NCBI RefSeq assembly: GCF_021648825.1
Contig: NZ_JAKJHS010000001.1
Coordinates: 620,001-684,000 of the forward strand
Origin: Rhizobium halophilum
GTDB lineage: Bacteria; Pseudomonadota; Alphaproteobacteria; Rhizobiales; Rhizobiaceae
Reading direction: 5' to 3'
DNA: 64,000 nucleotides
This document shows, piece after piece, positions 8,332 through 16,580 of the stretch. A program made the translations under genes and the position numbers. The notes beneath the pieces are model-generated. The model ran no database searches. It saw only the letters and a program-made list of their open reading frames with translations, and was not told the origin of the DNA. The stretch's first letter is position 1, and every line of letters begins with the position of its first letter.

Positions 8332-8586
8332 ATGGCACAGGCACGTCGCGTCACCGCAACCGAGTTTACCCGAAGCTTCGGGAAATATCGAGACGAAGCG
8401 CTGTCGGCAGAAGTCATCGAAGTCACCTCTCATGGCCGCGTGATCGGCGGGTATCTAGGTGCGAAGGAGCTTGCGCACTATCAACGTCTTAAGGAGAAGG
8501 AGCGCGAGGTCATCCGCATCGCTGACTTCGACGAGGAGATGCTGGCGGAGCTTGGATCTTCCGAATATGGCGTGATTGGCAAGTGA
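8332..8586 (+). CDS. Type II antitoxin, Phd/YefM-like
   Basis: 84 residues. The N-terminal half (VTATEFTRSFGKYRDEALSAEVIEVTSHGRVIGGYL) has the beta-hairpin and helix pattern of Phd/YefM DNA-binding dimers; the C-terminal half is charged and helical and would wrap the toxin. AGGAGG lies five bases from the ATG. The stop overlaps the GTG of the toxin (GTGA), and a 19-bp palindrome sits in the promoter. Together these make a typical autoregulated module. Confidence 0.8.
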   Translation: MAQARRVTATEFTRSFGKYRDEALSAEVIEVTSHGRVIGGYLGAKELAHYQRLKEKEREVIRIADFDEEMLAELGSSEYGVIGK

Positions 8587-9008
8587 ACCTTCCGGAGCCT
8601 GTTCCGGGTCTCGTGGTACGCTACAACTACCTCTGGTATGAGGACAGGCTGAAGGGTCTGTCCGAAGGAGAGAAGGACAGGCCCTGCGCGATCGTCATCG
8701 TGTCGAAAGGAACCGGCCGTGTTACCGTCGTCCCAATCACACACTCCTACCCGGAGCCTGGCGAGCATCACCTATCACTAGAGGTTCCACCCGAAGTCGC
8801 CAGACAAATCGGCCTTGACCTCGATGTCAACTACGTGAGGCTGAGCGAAGTGAACAGGTTCCGATGGCCGGGAGATCATCTACGACCGCTGCCAGGCGAT
8901 CCCGGCCGCGTTCACTACGGCATGGTACCAAGGGTGTTCTTTGAAGAGATCCGTAAGCGTATTGCCGACCTCGTCAGGCAGGAGCTTGTTCGGCAGACGG
9001 TTCGCTAG
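8583..9008 (+). CDS. Type II toxin, PemK/MazF-like
   Basis: 141 residues starting at GTG, four bases overlapping the antitoxin. The fold features of the CcdB/PemK barrel are visible: PVPGLVVRYNYLW at the start, then DRPCAIVIV and VTVVPITHSYP, the strand-loop that carries the substrate site in MazF, and VRLSEVNRFRW. MazF-like toxins are sequence-specific ribonucleases. The spacing and sequence are divergent enough that target specificity, or even the nuclease activity, cannot be assumed. Confidence 0.75.
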   Translation: MNLPEPVPGLVVRYNYLWYEDRLKGLSEGEKDRPCAIVIVSKGTGRVTVVPITHSYPEPGEHHLSLEVPPEVARQIGLDLDVNYVRLSEVNRFRWPGDHLRPLPGDPGRVHYGMVPRVFFEEIRKRIADLVRQELVRQTVR

Positions 9009-9050
9009 CAGACTTCGCGCCGGATCTTTGCGTTGCACTGCGGGTAACGC

Positions 9051-9072
9051 CTCTCCCTGCGGACAGGGAGAG
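9051..9072. terminator. Hairpin between convergent toxin and metQ genes
   Basis: CTCTCCCTG and CAGGGAGAG form nine perfect pairs around a CGGA loop, midway in the 77-bp gap between two convergent stops. Neither side has a clear T-run, so its efficiency as an intrinsic terminator is uncertain. Confidence 0.5.
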
Positions 9073-9085
9073 ACTGATCGTGACC

Positions 9086-9862
9086 TTACCAGCCGGTGAC
9101 GACGGCGCCCTTGAACTCTTCGTTGACGAAGGCCTTTACCTCGTCGTTCTGGTAGGATTCAACCAGCGTCTTCACCCACGGCGCGTCCTTGTCGGCGGAA
9201 CGCACGGCGATGACGTTGACGTAGGGAGCCTTCTCGCCTTCGATGGCGATCGAATCCGTCTTCGGGTTGAGACCGGCTTCGAGTGCATAGTTCGTGTTGA
9301 TGACGGCGGCGGCAACGTCATCGAGCGAGCGCGGCAGCTGTGCGGCATCGAGTTCGACGAACTGGATGTTCTTCGGGTTCTCGGTGACGTCAGCCGGACC
9401 GATCTTCAGGCCCTTTTCCGAATCGACCTTGATCAGTCCCTGGTCGGCGAGCACCAGCAATGCCCGGCCACCATTGGTGGGATCGTTGGGGATCGAGACC
9501 GTCGCGCCGTCTTCCAGTTCGTCGAGGCTCTTCACCTTCTTGGAATAGACGCCCATCGGGAAGTTGACGTTCTTGGCAACGCTGACGAGGTCGAAGCCAC
9601 GATCAGCAACCTGGTTGTCGAGATAGGGCTGGTGCTGGAACGAGTTGGCGTTCAGCTCACCATCGTTAAGCGCCTGATTCGGCACGACATAGTCGGAAAA
9701 CTCGAGGATCTCGATGTCGAGGCCCTTGGTCGCGGCAACTTCCTTGACCTTCTCCATGATCTGCGCGTGCGGACCGGGGGTGACGCCGACCTTGATGGTT
9801 TCGGCAGCCGCGGAACCTGCGGCGAAGGCGGCTATGGCAGCCGCCAGGATGAACTTCTTCAT
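9086..9862 (-). CDS. metQ: Methionine ABC transporter substrate-binding protein
   Basis: 258 residues, NlpA/MetQ family. The signal peptide (about 1-20) ends SAAAET and has no lipobox cysteine, so the protein is periplasmic rather than lipid-anchored, as is common in Rhizobiaceae. Family signatures include KVGVTPGPHAQIME, the YVVPNQAL and FQHQPYLD loops and VSIPNDPTNGGRAL. The ATG at 9862 has GGGAGAT upstream; an open extension of 24 codons is rejected. Last gene of metN-metI-metQ, 28 bp after metI. Confidence 0.93.
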   Translation of the reverse strand: MKKFILAAAIAAFAAGSAAAETIKVGVTPGPHAQIMEKVKEVAATKGLDIEILEFSDYVVPNQALNDGELNANSFQHQPYLDNQVADRGFDLVSVAKNVNFPMGVYSKKVKSLDELEDGATVSIPNDPTNGGRALLVLADQGLIKVDSEKGLKIGPADVTENPKNIQFVELDAAQLPRSLDDVAAAVINTNYALEAGLNPKTDSIAIEGEKAPYVNVIAVRSADKDAPWVKTLVESYQNDEVKAFVNEEFKGAVVTGW

Positions 9863-9890
9863 GGATATCTCCCTTTCAGATGTTGGTGTT

Positions 9891-10559
9891 TTAGTTCTTG
9901 CGGGTTTTCTTGTCGAAGCGGCGCGCCAGCGCATCGCCGCTGCTCTGGACGGCCTGCACCAGCACGATCAGCACGACGACGACGGCCAGCATCACCTCCG
10001 GCATGAAGCGCTGGTAGCCGTAGCGGATGCCGAGATCGCCCAGCCCGCCGCCGCCGACGGCACCGACCATGGCGGAATAGCCGACGAGGCTGACGAGCGT
10101 CAGGGTGAGCGCCAGCGTCAGGCCAGGCTTGGCCTCGGCGAGCAGCACCTTGAAGACGATCTGCAGCGGCGTCGCACCCATGGCCCGAGCAGCCTCGATC
10201 AGGCCCCTGTCGACCTCGCGGATGGCCGATTCCGCCAGCCGCGCGACGAAGGGAATGGTCGCGATCGTCAACGGCACGATCGCTGCAGCGGTTCCGATGG
10301 AGGTGCCCGTCACCAACCGCGTGAACGGGATGATGGCCACGACGAGGATGATGAAAGGCGTAGAGCGTGTTGCGTTGACGATGGCTCCGACGATCTTGTT
10401 GACGGTCGGCGCCGGAAAGAGTTCGCCGCGACCGCTGGTGGCAAGGAAGATCCCGATCGGCAGGCCGATCAGCGAGCCAATGACACCAGCGACGGCAACC
10501 ATATGCACCGTCTGCAGCAGTGCTTTCCAGAGCAGCAAAAAAAGCATGTCAGGCGCCAT
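9891..10559 (-). CDS. metI: Methionine ABC transporter permease
   Basis: 222 residues with five to six membrane helices and the permease EAA-like loop ([19 protein letters not shown]) that docks on MetN. The ATG at 10559 is chosen because GGAGGTG lies nine bases upstream; it overlaps the end of metN by 11 bp, indicating coupling. A TTG at 10565 and an ATG at 10547 are the alternatives. Confidence 0.93.
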   Translation of the reverse strand: MAPDMLFLLLWKALLQTVHMVAVAGVIGSLIGLPIGIFLATSGRGELFPAPTVNKIVGAIVNATRSTPFIILVVAIIPFTRLVTGTSIGTAAAIVPLTIATIPFVARLAESAIREVDRGLIEAARAMGATPLQIVFKVLLAEAKPGLTLALTLTLVSLVGYSAMVGAVGGGGLGDLGIRYGYQRFMPEVMLAVVVVLIVLVQAVQSSGDALARRFDKKTRKN

Positions 10560-11631
10560 AGCCAAGCACCTCCGTCGTTAATCCGGTATCGCGATAGAAG
10601 CGGGCAGCCCGCTCCAGGGTCTGCGGGTCGGCTGCATAGGAAACCACGAGCGAGCCGAAGGGTTCGCCGGCGATCTCGTCGATCGCGCCCGCAAGGATGT
10701 TCACGTCCGAGCCGATCTCGGCAACGAGGCGGGCTGTCAGGGGCTGAAAGGCCGTCTCGCCGAAGAAGACCAGGCGCACCAGCGCCCGATCCCCCGGTGC
10801 GGGCACCGGCTTCAGGTCCGAGCGGATCCATTCCGGCAGCTTGGCACCGATGGCCGCAGACAGCAGCGATTGCGTCGTTTCGTGCTGCGGGGCCGTGAAG
10901 ACGTCAAAGGTCCGGCCGTTCTCGACGATCCTGCCCTTGTCGATCACCGCCACCTGCGAGGCAATGGTCTTCACTACCTCCATCTCGTGGGTAATAAGGA
11001 GGACGGTCAGGCCAAGATCGCGGTTGATGTCCTTCAGAAGTTCGAGAATCGACTGCGTCGTTTCCGGATCAAGGGCCGATGTCGCCTCGTCGGAGAGCAG
11101 CAGCTTGGGCTCCGTGGCAAGCGCACGGGCGATGCCGATGCGTTGTTTCTGCCCCCCGGAGAGTTCAGCCGGATAGCGACCAGCCTTGTCGCCGAGGCCG
11201 ACCAGATCGATCAATGGACCGATGCGGTCGCGGATTGCCTTGCGATCCATCCCGGCGATCTCGAGCGGCAGTGCGATGTTGTCAAACGCGGTGCGCGACG
11301 ACAGGAGGTTGAAGTGCTGGAAGATCATGCCGACCTGGCGGCGGAGGTCCCGCAGACCGGACTCACCAAGCGTGCCAACGTGGATACCATCGACAACGAC
11401 CTGACCGGAACTTGCCTTCTCCAGACCGTTGACGAGCCGAATGAGCGTCGACTTGCCAGCGCCCGAGCGGCCGATGATCCCGGTGATTCCGCCGCGGACG
11501 ACCGTCAGGTCGACGCCGTCGAGCGCGGTGAAGGCTGGCTGGCCCTTGCTGCCGCCGAAGCGCTTGGTGACATTTTCGAAAGCCACCATGCTGTCGGCCG
11601 TGGAAGCACCTTGGGAGGCGGCATGGCTCAT
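10549..11631 (-). CDS. metN: Methionine ABC transporter ATP-binding protein with NIL domain
   Basis: 360 residues. ABC domain with Walker [10 protein letters not shown] (54-62), signature LSGGQKQR, Walker B LLLSDEAT and the H-loop ITHEM. The C-terminal NIL/ACT-like domain (about 275-350) is the part that in E. coli MetN binds methionine and inhibits transport when internal methionine is high. First gene of metNIQ. Its ribosome site GGAGG lies in the 3' arm of a six-pair hairpin (11637-11651), and a possible leader peptide precedes it, so translation may be controlled. Confidence 0.95.
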   Translation of the reverse strand: MSHAASQGASTADSMVAFENVTKRFGGSKGQPAFTALDGVDLTVVRGGITGIIGRSGAGKSTLIRLVNGLEKASSGQVVVDGIHVGTLGESGLRDLRRQVGMIFQHFNLLSSRTAFDNIALPLEIAGMDRKAIRDRIGPLIDLVGLGDKAGRYPAELSGGQKQRIGIARALATEPKLLLSDEATSALDPETTQSILELLKDINRDLGLTVLLITHEMEVVKTIASQVAVIDKGRIVENGRTFDVFTAPQHETTQSLLSAAIGAKLPEWIRSDLKPVPAPGDRALVRLVFFGETAFQPLTARLVAEIGSDVNILAGAIDEIAGEPFGSLVVSYAADPQTLERAARFYRDTGLTTEVLGYGA

Positions 11632-11636
11632 CGGGA

Positions 11637-11651
11637 GCCTCCGGAGGAGGC
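11637..11651 (-). promoter_or_regulatory. Hairpin sequestering the metN ribosome-binding site
   Basis: On the minus transcript GCCTCC pairs with GGAGGC across a three-base TCC loop. The 3' arm is the metN Shine-Dalgarno, six bases from the ATG at 11631. As drawn it would block initiation until opened by a ribosome, protein or alternative pairing. Confidence 0.6.
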
Positions 11652-11652
11652 G

Positions 11653-11667
11653 TCACAGGGACTGTGA
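11653..11667 (-). promoter_or_regulatory. Hairpin containing the leader-peptide stop codon
   Basis: TCACAG and CTGTGA pair across a three-base loop, and the TGA of the candidate leader peptide is the 3' end of this stem. It abuts the Shine-Dalgarno hairpin (one base between), so a ribosome finishing the peptide would disturb both. Confidence 0.5.
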
Positions 11668-11736
11668 GGGTGGTTCATGGACTTCTCTATTGGTGAATGC
11701 CGCCGCAGCGGCAAAGACGAGGGTGAACCGATGCAT
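11653..11736 (-). CDS. Candidate 27-residue leader peptide upstream of metN
   Basis: ATG at 11736 with GGAG three bases upstream (short spacing). It reads MHRFTLVFAAAAAF then TNREVHEPPSQSL and stops at 11653, 21 bp before metN. It has a run of five alanines and a Pro-Pro near the end, but no methionine run, so classical methionine-codon attenuation is unlikely. The position right before a Shine-Dalgarno hairpin is suggestive. It could also be chance: short open frames are common in this GC-rich DNA. Confidence 0.3.
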   Translation of the reverse strand: MHRFTLVFAAAAAFTNREVHEPPSQSL

Positions 11737-11925
11737 CAGCTCCGTATACACATTCGGACGGTTGAGCGTCCCTCTAGCATCTTTGCTTTCACCTTATCAA
11801 ATCCGTCGCGGGGATGCGCTTTCGGCCCCCACGCAAAGCTTATGGCACTACAGCACCGCGGGTGCCGAGGCTGAATTTTCCATCATTCGCTCGGTCAGGG
11901 AAAAATATCCCCATCTTGGATGGAT

Positions 11926-12669
11926 CTATGCTGCGGCGTCCAGCACCGGCGGCGAGAAAGCCTCGAACGCCGGACGACCTAGAAGATAGCCTTGCATCAA
12001 TGTGACCCCCATGTCCCGCAGCACCGACATTTCCGGAGCGGTTTCGATTCCCTCGCAGACAGCCGTTACCCCGAGATCCGCCAGCATCGCCAAGGTATGC
12101 TTCACTGCGACCCGCTTGGCGTGCTCCGTATCGATACCGCGGATCAGGTCCATGTCCAGCTTGACGATGTCGGGCTGGAACTTTGCGAGCAAGTTGAGGC
12201 CGGAATGACCCGCGCCAAAGTCGTCGATCGCGGTTCTGAAGCCCATCCCCTTGTAGGTCCGCAGGATGTTGAGCAGATGATTGGTGTCCACCTTCTCGCT
12301 TTCGGTGAACTCGAAGATGATGCGGTTCAGCGGAAAGGCCACGCGCGATGCGGTTGCCAGCGTCACCCGAATGCAGGCCCGCGGCTCGTAGACCGCATTG
12401 GGCATGAAGTTGATGGAGAGGCCGGCCTGCGAATCCTGTCTCAGGCTGGCCGCCAGCTCGATTGCCTTTTGGCGGCAGCGCTGGTCGAAGGCATAGCGGT
12501 TGGCATCAGTGACCGCGGAAAGAACGGTGCCCGCGCCTTCACCGTTGATTCCTCGAACGAGGGCTTCATAGGCGAATACCTCTCCGCTTCCCACGTCGAC
12601 GATCGGCTGGAAAGCCATGGAAAAAGGAAGTTCAAATCCCTCGCCGTCTCTGCAACCTGCACAGGTCAT
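11926..12669 (-). CDS. Stand-alone EAL-domain cyclic-di-GMP phosphodiesterase
   Basis: 247 residues, nearly all EAL domain. Catalytic elements are intact: EAL (35-37) followed by VRG, the Asn of SINFMP, FEFTES, DDFGAGHSGLN, VKLDMDLI and CEGIET. This predicts hydrolysis of c-di-GMP to pGpG in the cytoplasm. No sensor domain or membrane helix; the N-terminus has a CxxC (residues 3-6). The ATG at 12669 is preferred over an open extension of 69 codons that reads as low-complexity Arg/Ser. It follows the GH1 gene by 58 bp on the same strand and could be co-transcribed. Confidence 0.88.
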   Translation of the reverse strand: MTCAGCRDGEGFELPFSMAFQPIVDVGSGEVFAYEALVRGINGEGAGTVLSAVTDANRYAFDQRCRQKAIELAASLRQDSQAGLSINFMPNAVYEPRACIRVTLATASRVAFPLNRIIFEFTESEKVDTNHLLNILRTYKGMGFRTAIDDFGAGHSGLNLLAKFQPDIVKLDMDLIRGIDTEHAKRVAVKHTLAMLADLGVTAVCEGIETAPEMSVLRDMGVTLMQGYLLGRPAFEAFSPPVLDAAA

Positions 12670-12727
12670 TCCGTCAACCCCCGTTGAACAAGGCGTGCAG
12701 GCTACAGGAGACCGGTTAAAAGGTCGT

Positions 12728-14110
12728 CTATTTGAGCGGAGGTCGGTGGTTGCCGCGCGGAAACTCCGAGGCCAGTTCCCGATACCACTTGCCGCTTTTC
12801 TTGATGGTGCGCACCTGCGTCTCGTAATCGACGTGCACGAGGCCGAAGCGCATCTGGTAGCCCTTTGCCCATTCAAAGTTGTCCATCAGGCTCCAGGCGA
12901 AGTAGCCGCGGAGGGGAAAGCCGTCAGCGATCAGATCTGCGCATACCGAAAGGTGGTTGGCGTAGTAGTCAAGCCGGGGCTGGTCATCCACCTCGCCATC
13001 AGCGCCGACGCCCATGTTGTAGGCAGCGCCGTTCTCGGTGATGTACATCTCGGGGAGGTCGTAGCGGCGGTAGAGGTCTCCGACGAGCAGCTTCAGCGCC
13101 GGCGCATAGATCTCCCAACCGATGTCGGTCTTTTCGTCGCTTTTCGGAGGCGCGTCCTTCGTCCAGGGGAAGTCACCGCTTCGCGCCGCATCATCGGCCA
13201 CCCGCATTGGGGTGTAGTAGTTGAGGCCCCACCAATCGAGCTTGCCGCTGATCGTCGCGAGATCGCCCTCCTCGATCTTTGGCATGCGGTCCCCCAACGC
13301 TTCGAGAAGCGCCGGCGGGTATTCTCCCTTGAACACGGGACCGAAGAAGGCACCGTTGTGGAAATCGAAGGCTCGCTCGGCGGCGGATCTATCCTCAGCG
13401 CTTTCCGAGCCGGCAATGACGGAATGCGCGTTGAGCACCAGCCCGACGGGCACATTCGGGCTGACCTCGCGGATGGCTTCGACGCCGAGGCCATGGGCGA
13501 GGTTGGTGTAGTGCATGGCGTGAAGGGCTGCTTCCATGTTGCGCTCGCCCGGCGCGTGTTCGCCGTACAGATGGCTGAGCCAGACGGAGCACCAGGGCTC
13601 ATTGAACGTAGCGACGGCATCCAGCCGGTCGCCGAGCCGAGATATCACGACCTTGGCATAGCGCTGGAAGGCATAGGCCGTGGAGCGGGCCGTCCAGCCT
13701 CCATCGCCCATCAAGGCAAGCGGCAGGTCCCAGTGGTAGAGCGTCGCGAAGGTCTTGATGCCCCGCGCCTTGCAGCCGTCGACCAGCCGGTCGTAGAAAT
13801 CGAGGCCCTTCTCGTTCACCCGCCCGACCCCTTCGGGAATGATCCGCGGCCAGGCGATGGAGAAGCGATAGGCGGAGACGCCCATCGTCTTGATCAGGTC
13901 GAGATCCTCGTCCAGCCGATGATAATGGTCGCAGGCGACATCGCCGTTGTGACGGCCATAGACGCGGCCGGGCATGTTGGAGAAGGCGTCCCAGATGGAA
14001 GGCTTGCGGCCGTCCTCCTTCGTCGCTCCTTCGATCTGGAAGGAGGCGGTGGCAACGCCGAAGATGAAGTCGGCGGGAAAGCGGGCTGCAAGGGTCTTGG
14101 GATCAGTCAT
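12728..14110 (-). CDS. Family GH1 beta-glucosidase
   Basis: 460 residues, typical GH1 length, with the N-terminal FIFGVATASFQIEGA signature. The acid/base Glu171 is in TFNEPW and the nucleophile Glu359 in YITENG. No signal peptide, so it acts in the cytoplasm on imported beta-glucosides. The ATG at 14110 has GAGG six bases upstream; the TTG at 14128 does not. It lies just downstream of a sugar-oxidation/import operon on the same strand but beyond a strong hairpin, so it is probably transcribed separately. Confidence 0.93.
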   Translation of the reverse strand: MTDPKTLAARFPADFIFGVATASFQIEGATKEDGRKPSIWDAFSNMPGRVYGRHNGDVACDHYHRLDEDLDLIKTMGVSAYRFSIAWPRIIPEGVGRVNEKGLDFYDRLVDGCKARGIKTFATLYHWDLPLALMGDGGWTARSTAYAFQRYAKVVISRLGDRLDAVATFNEPWCSVWLSHLYGEHAPGERNMEAALHAMHYTNLAHGLGVEAIREVSPNVPVGLVLNAHSVIAGSESAEDRSAAERAFDFHNGAFFGPVFKGEYPPALLEALGDRMPKIEEGDLATISGKLDWWGLNYYTPMRVADDAARSGDFPWTKDAPPKSDEKTDIGWEIYAPALKLLVGDLYRRYDLPEMYITENGAAYNMGVGADGEVDDQPRLDYYANHLSVCADLIADGFPLRGYFAWSLMDNFEWAKGYQMRFGLVHVDYETQVRTIKKSGKWYRELASEFPRGNHRPPLK

Positions 14111-14188
14111 GGGAGCCTCGTCGCTCAACAGACACTGGGCTATTGGCGGCGGTTTAGTGAAGGCAGGCGCTGATGTATAGGCACAAAC

Positions 14189-14200
14189 TGCAACGTTGTA
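14189..14200. promoter_or_regulatory. Possible LacI-type operator upstream of GH1 gene
   Basis: TGCAACGTTGTA is an imperfect palindrome with the central CG typical of LacI/GalR operators. It sits in the 153-bp gap upstream of the beta-glucosidase gene. No second copy was seen, so support is weak. Confidence 0.25.
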
Positions 14201-14230
14201 GAAACTTCACGAAAGCGCTGCAGACACGGT

Positions 14231-14256
14231 AACGGGGGACGGTAACGTCCCCCGTT
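14231..14256 (-). terminator. Strong hairpin ending the sugar-oxidation operon
   Basis: AACGGGGGACG and CGTCCCCCGTT form 11 perfect pairs around a four-base loop, eight bases past the stop of the oxidoreductase gene on the minus strand. There is no U-run after it, so it may terminate poorly or mainly protect the 3' end. Confidence 0.6.
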
Positions 14257-14263
14257 GTGATTT

Positions 14264-15436
14264 CTACAGCTTCACCCAGGCGCCGTTCTTCTTCGAGGAG
14301 GCCACGCAGGCTTCCACGAAGGCGACGCCTTTCACGCCGTCGTCGACGGTCGGGTAGATAACGTCCTTGTCGACCTTTGCACCGTTCTTGGCGGCGTTGA
14401 TCGCACGCGCCGCCTCCGTGTAGATGGTCGCGAAGGCCTCGAGATAGCCTTCCGGGTGACCCGACGGGATACGGCTGACGCGGCCAGCCGCAGCACCGGC
14501 GCCAGCGCCATTGCGGGTGATCAAACGCTTCGGCTCACCGAAGGGCGTGAACCACAGGTAGTTCGGGTCCGCCTGCACCCATTCGATGCCACCCTTTGTG
14601 CCATAAACGCGGATCTTCAATCCGTTCTCATGGCCCGGCGCCACCTGGCTGCACCACAACATGCCCTTGGCACCGCCCTCGAAGCGCATCATGACATGGG
14701 CGTTGTCATCGAGCCGCCGACCTTCGACGAAGCTGTCGAGGTCGGCCGCAAGGCTTTCCAGCGTCAGACCGGTGATGAAGCAGGCAAGGTTGTAGGCATG
14801 GGTCCCGATATCGCCGGTCGAACCGCCGGCACCCGATTGCGCCGGATCCGTACGCCAGACCGCCTGCTTGGCGCCGGTCTGCTCGACCGCCTCCGTCAGC
14901 CAGTCCTGCGGATACTCCACCTGCACGATGCGCAACGTGCCGAGATCGCCGTTCTGGACCATCTCGCGTGCCTGCCGCACCATCGGATAGCCGGTGTAGT
15001 TGTGGGTCAGGATGAACAGAGCATCGCTTTCGTCCGCCACCTTCTTCAGCTTCTTGGCATCCGAAAGGTTCGACGTCAGGGGCTTGTCGCAAATGACATG
15101 GATGCCGCGGCGCAGGAACTCCTTGGCGGCCTCGTAGTGGACGTGGTTCGGTGTCACGATCGAGACCGCCTCGATGCCGTTCTTCAGCCGTGCCTCGCGG
15201 ATCGCCATCTCCTTGTAGGAGCCGTAGGTGCGAGCCGGATCGAGCCCGAGATCGCGGCCCGACTGCATCGCCTTTTCGGGAGTCGAGGAGAGCGCGCCGG
15301 CCACCAGCTCGAACTGGTCGTCGAGGCGCGCCGCCATGCGGTGGACGGCGCCGATGAAGGCCCCTGCTCCGCCGCCCACCATGCCGAGGCGAATGCGCGG
15401 CTCGCGCGCCTGTTCGTCCTTGCCTTCGATAGCCAT
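14264..15436 (-). CDS. Gfo/Idh/MocA-family sugar oxidoreductase
   Basis: 390 residues. The Rossmann fold starts at LGMVGGGAGAF (18-27). The catalytic lysine is in CDKP (117-118, a variant of the usual EKP), and the second motif GGSTGDIGTH carries Asp209 and His213. It uses NAD(P) to oxidise or epimerise a sugar or cyclitol. It follows the TIM-barrel gene by 12 bp in an operon with an RbsABC-like importer. Paired enzymes of this kind oxidise C3 of glycosides or anhydrosugars (levoglucosan pathway) or act on inositols; the substrate is not readable here. Confidence 0.9.
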   Translation of the reverse strand: MAIEGKDEQAREPRIRLGMVGGGAGAFIGAVHRMAARLDDQFELVAGALSSTPEKAMQSGRDLGLDPARTYGSYKEMAIREARLKNGIEAVSIVTPNHVHYEAAKEFLRRGIHVICDKPLTSNLSDAKKLKKVADESDALFILTHNYTGYPMVRQAREMVQNGDLGTLRIVQVEYPQDWLTEAVEQTGAKQAVWRTDPAQSGAGGSTGDIGTHAYNLACFITGLTLESLAADLDSFVEGRRLDDNAHVMMRFEGGAKGMLWCSQVAPGHENGLKIRVYGTKGGIEWVQADPNYLWFTPFGEPKRLITRNGAGAGAAAGRVSRIPSGHPEGYLEAFATIYTEAARAINAAKNGAKVDKDVIYPTVDDGVKGVAFVEACVASSKKNGAWVKL

Positions 15437-15448
15437 AGAGATTTCTCC

Positions 15449-16501
15449 TTACAGTCCCAACATCCGGCGATTGGCGGCTTCGTCCGTTCCGCCGGCGGCG
15501 AAATCGTCGAAGGCCTTTTCCGTCACATGGATAATATGGTGCCTGACGAACTCGGCGCCTTCACGCGCGCCGTCTTCGGAATTCTTCAGCGCGCATTCCC
15601 ACTCCACGACCGCCCAGCCGTCGAAGTCGTTGGCGGTGAGCTTGGAGAAAACAGCGCCGAAATCGACCTGACCATCGCCCAGCGAACGGAAGCGGCCGGC
15701 ACGCTGCACCCAGCCTTGATAACCGCCATAGACGCCTTGGCGACCGGTCGGATTGAACTCCGCGTCCTTGACGTGGAACATCTTGATCCGGTCCTTGTAG
15801 ATGTCGATGTTGTCCAGGTAGTCGAGGCACTGCAGCACGTAGTGCGACGGATCGTAGAGCATGTTGGCTCGGCTGTGGTTCTTCACCCGCTCCAGGAACA
15901 TCTCGAAGGTGACGCCGTCATGCAGGTCCTCGCCGGGATGGATCTCGTAGCAGACATCGACGCCGCAGCTATCTGCATGGTCGAGGATAGGCGTCCAGCG
16001 GCGCGCCAGTTCGTCGAAAGCGGTCTCAACGAGGCCAGCTGGACGCTGCGGCCAGGGGTAAATGTAGGGCCAGGCAAGCGCGCCGGAGAAGGTCGCATGC
16101 GCCTTGATGCCGAGGTTCTTGGACGCCGACAGCGCCATCTTCACCTGCTCGACGGCCCATTCCTGGCGCGCCTTCGGATTGCCGCGCACTTCCGGCGCCG
16201 CAAAACCGTCAAAGGCTTCGTCATAGGCCGGATGGACAGCGACAAGCTGACCCTGCAGGTGGGTGGAAAGCTCAGTGACCTCGATGCCGTTCTGGCGCGC
16301 GACGCCTGCGAACTCGTCGCAGTAGTCCTTGGATTCAGCAGCCTTTTTCAGATCGATCAGCTGTGCGGCCCAGGTCGGCACCTGTACGCCGATATAGCCC
16401 TTCTCCGCCGCCCATTTGGTGATCCCGTCCCAGGAGTTGAACGGCGCTTCGTCGCCCGCGAACTGGCCGAGAAAGATGGCCGGTCCCTTGATCGTCTTCA
16501 T
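15449..16501 (-). CDS. TIM-barrel sugar isomerase/epimerase (xylose isomerase-like)
   Basis: 350 residues, AP-endonuclease-2/xylose-isomerase-like barrel. The expected metal ligands are visible: Glu186 in CYEIHPGED, Asp217 in YDPSH, His243 in FHVKD, and Glu300/302 in VEWECA. The family includes sugar-phosphate epimerases, inosose dehydratases and the beta-eliminases that cleave 3-keto-glycosides. Start ATG at 16501; a 48-codon open extension is Arg/Ser-rich and rejected. Second-to-last gene of the operon, between the importer and the Gfo/Idh gene. Confidence 0.88.
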   Translation of the reverse strand: MKTIKGPAIFLGQFAGDEAPFNSWDGITKWAAEKGYIGVQVPTWAAQLIDLKKAAESKDYCDEFAGVARQNGIEVTELSTHLQGQLVAVHPAYDEAFDGFAAPEVRGNPKARQEWAVEQVKMALSASKNLGIKAHATFSGALAWPYIYPWPQRPAGLVETAFDELARRWTPILDHADSCGVDVCYEIHPGEDLHDGVTFEMFLERVKNHSRANMLYDPSHYVLQCLDYLDNIDIYKDRIKMFHVKDAEFNPTGRQGVYGGYQGWVQRAGRFRSLGDGQVDFGAVFSKLTANDFDGWAVVEWECALKNSEDGAREGAEFVRHHIIHVTEKAFDDFAAGGTDEAANRRMLGL

Positions 16502-16580
16502 GAGCTTGCTCCTTCGATGGTCTCTGTGTGTGGCGGACATGAAAAAGCGCGCGCGAGGGATCGCGCGCGCTCGTCGATGA

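Noticed and set aside
11761-11830. SAM-II riboswitch ahead of metN
   Set aside because: The minus strand has GATTTGA and GCTAGAGG fragments that recall the motif, but the conserved loop bases and pseudoknot pairing of SAM-II were not found.
12617-14173. 518-codon open frame on the plus strand opposite the beta-glucosidase
   Set aside because: High-GC shadow of a gene with intact catalytic motifs; low-complexity Arg/Glu composition, no ribosome site.
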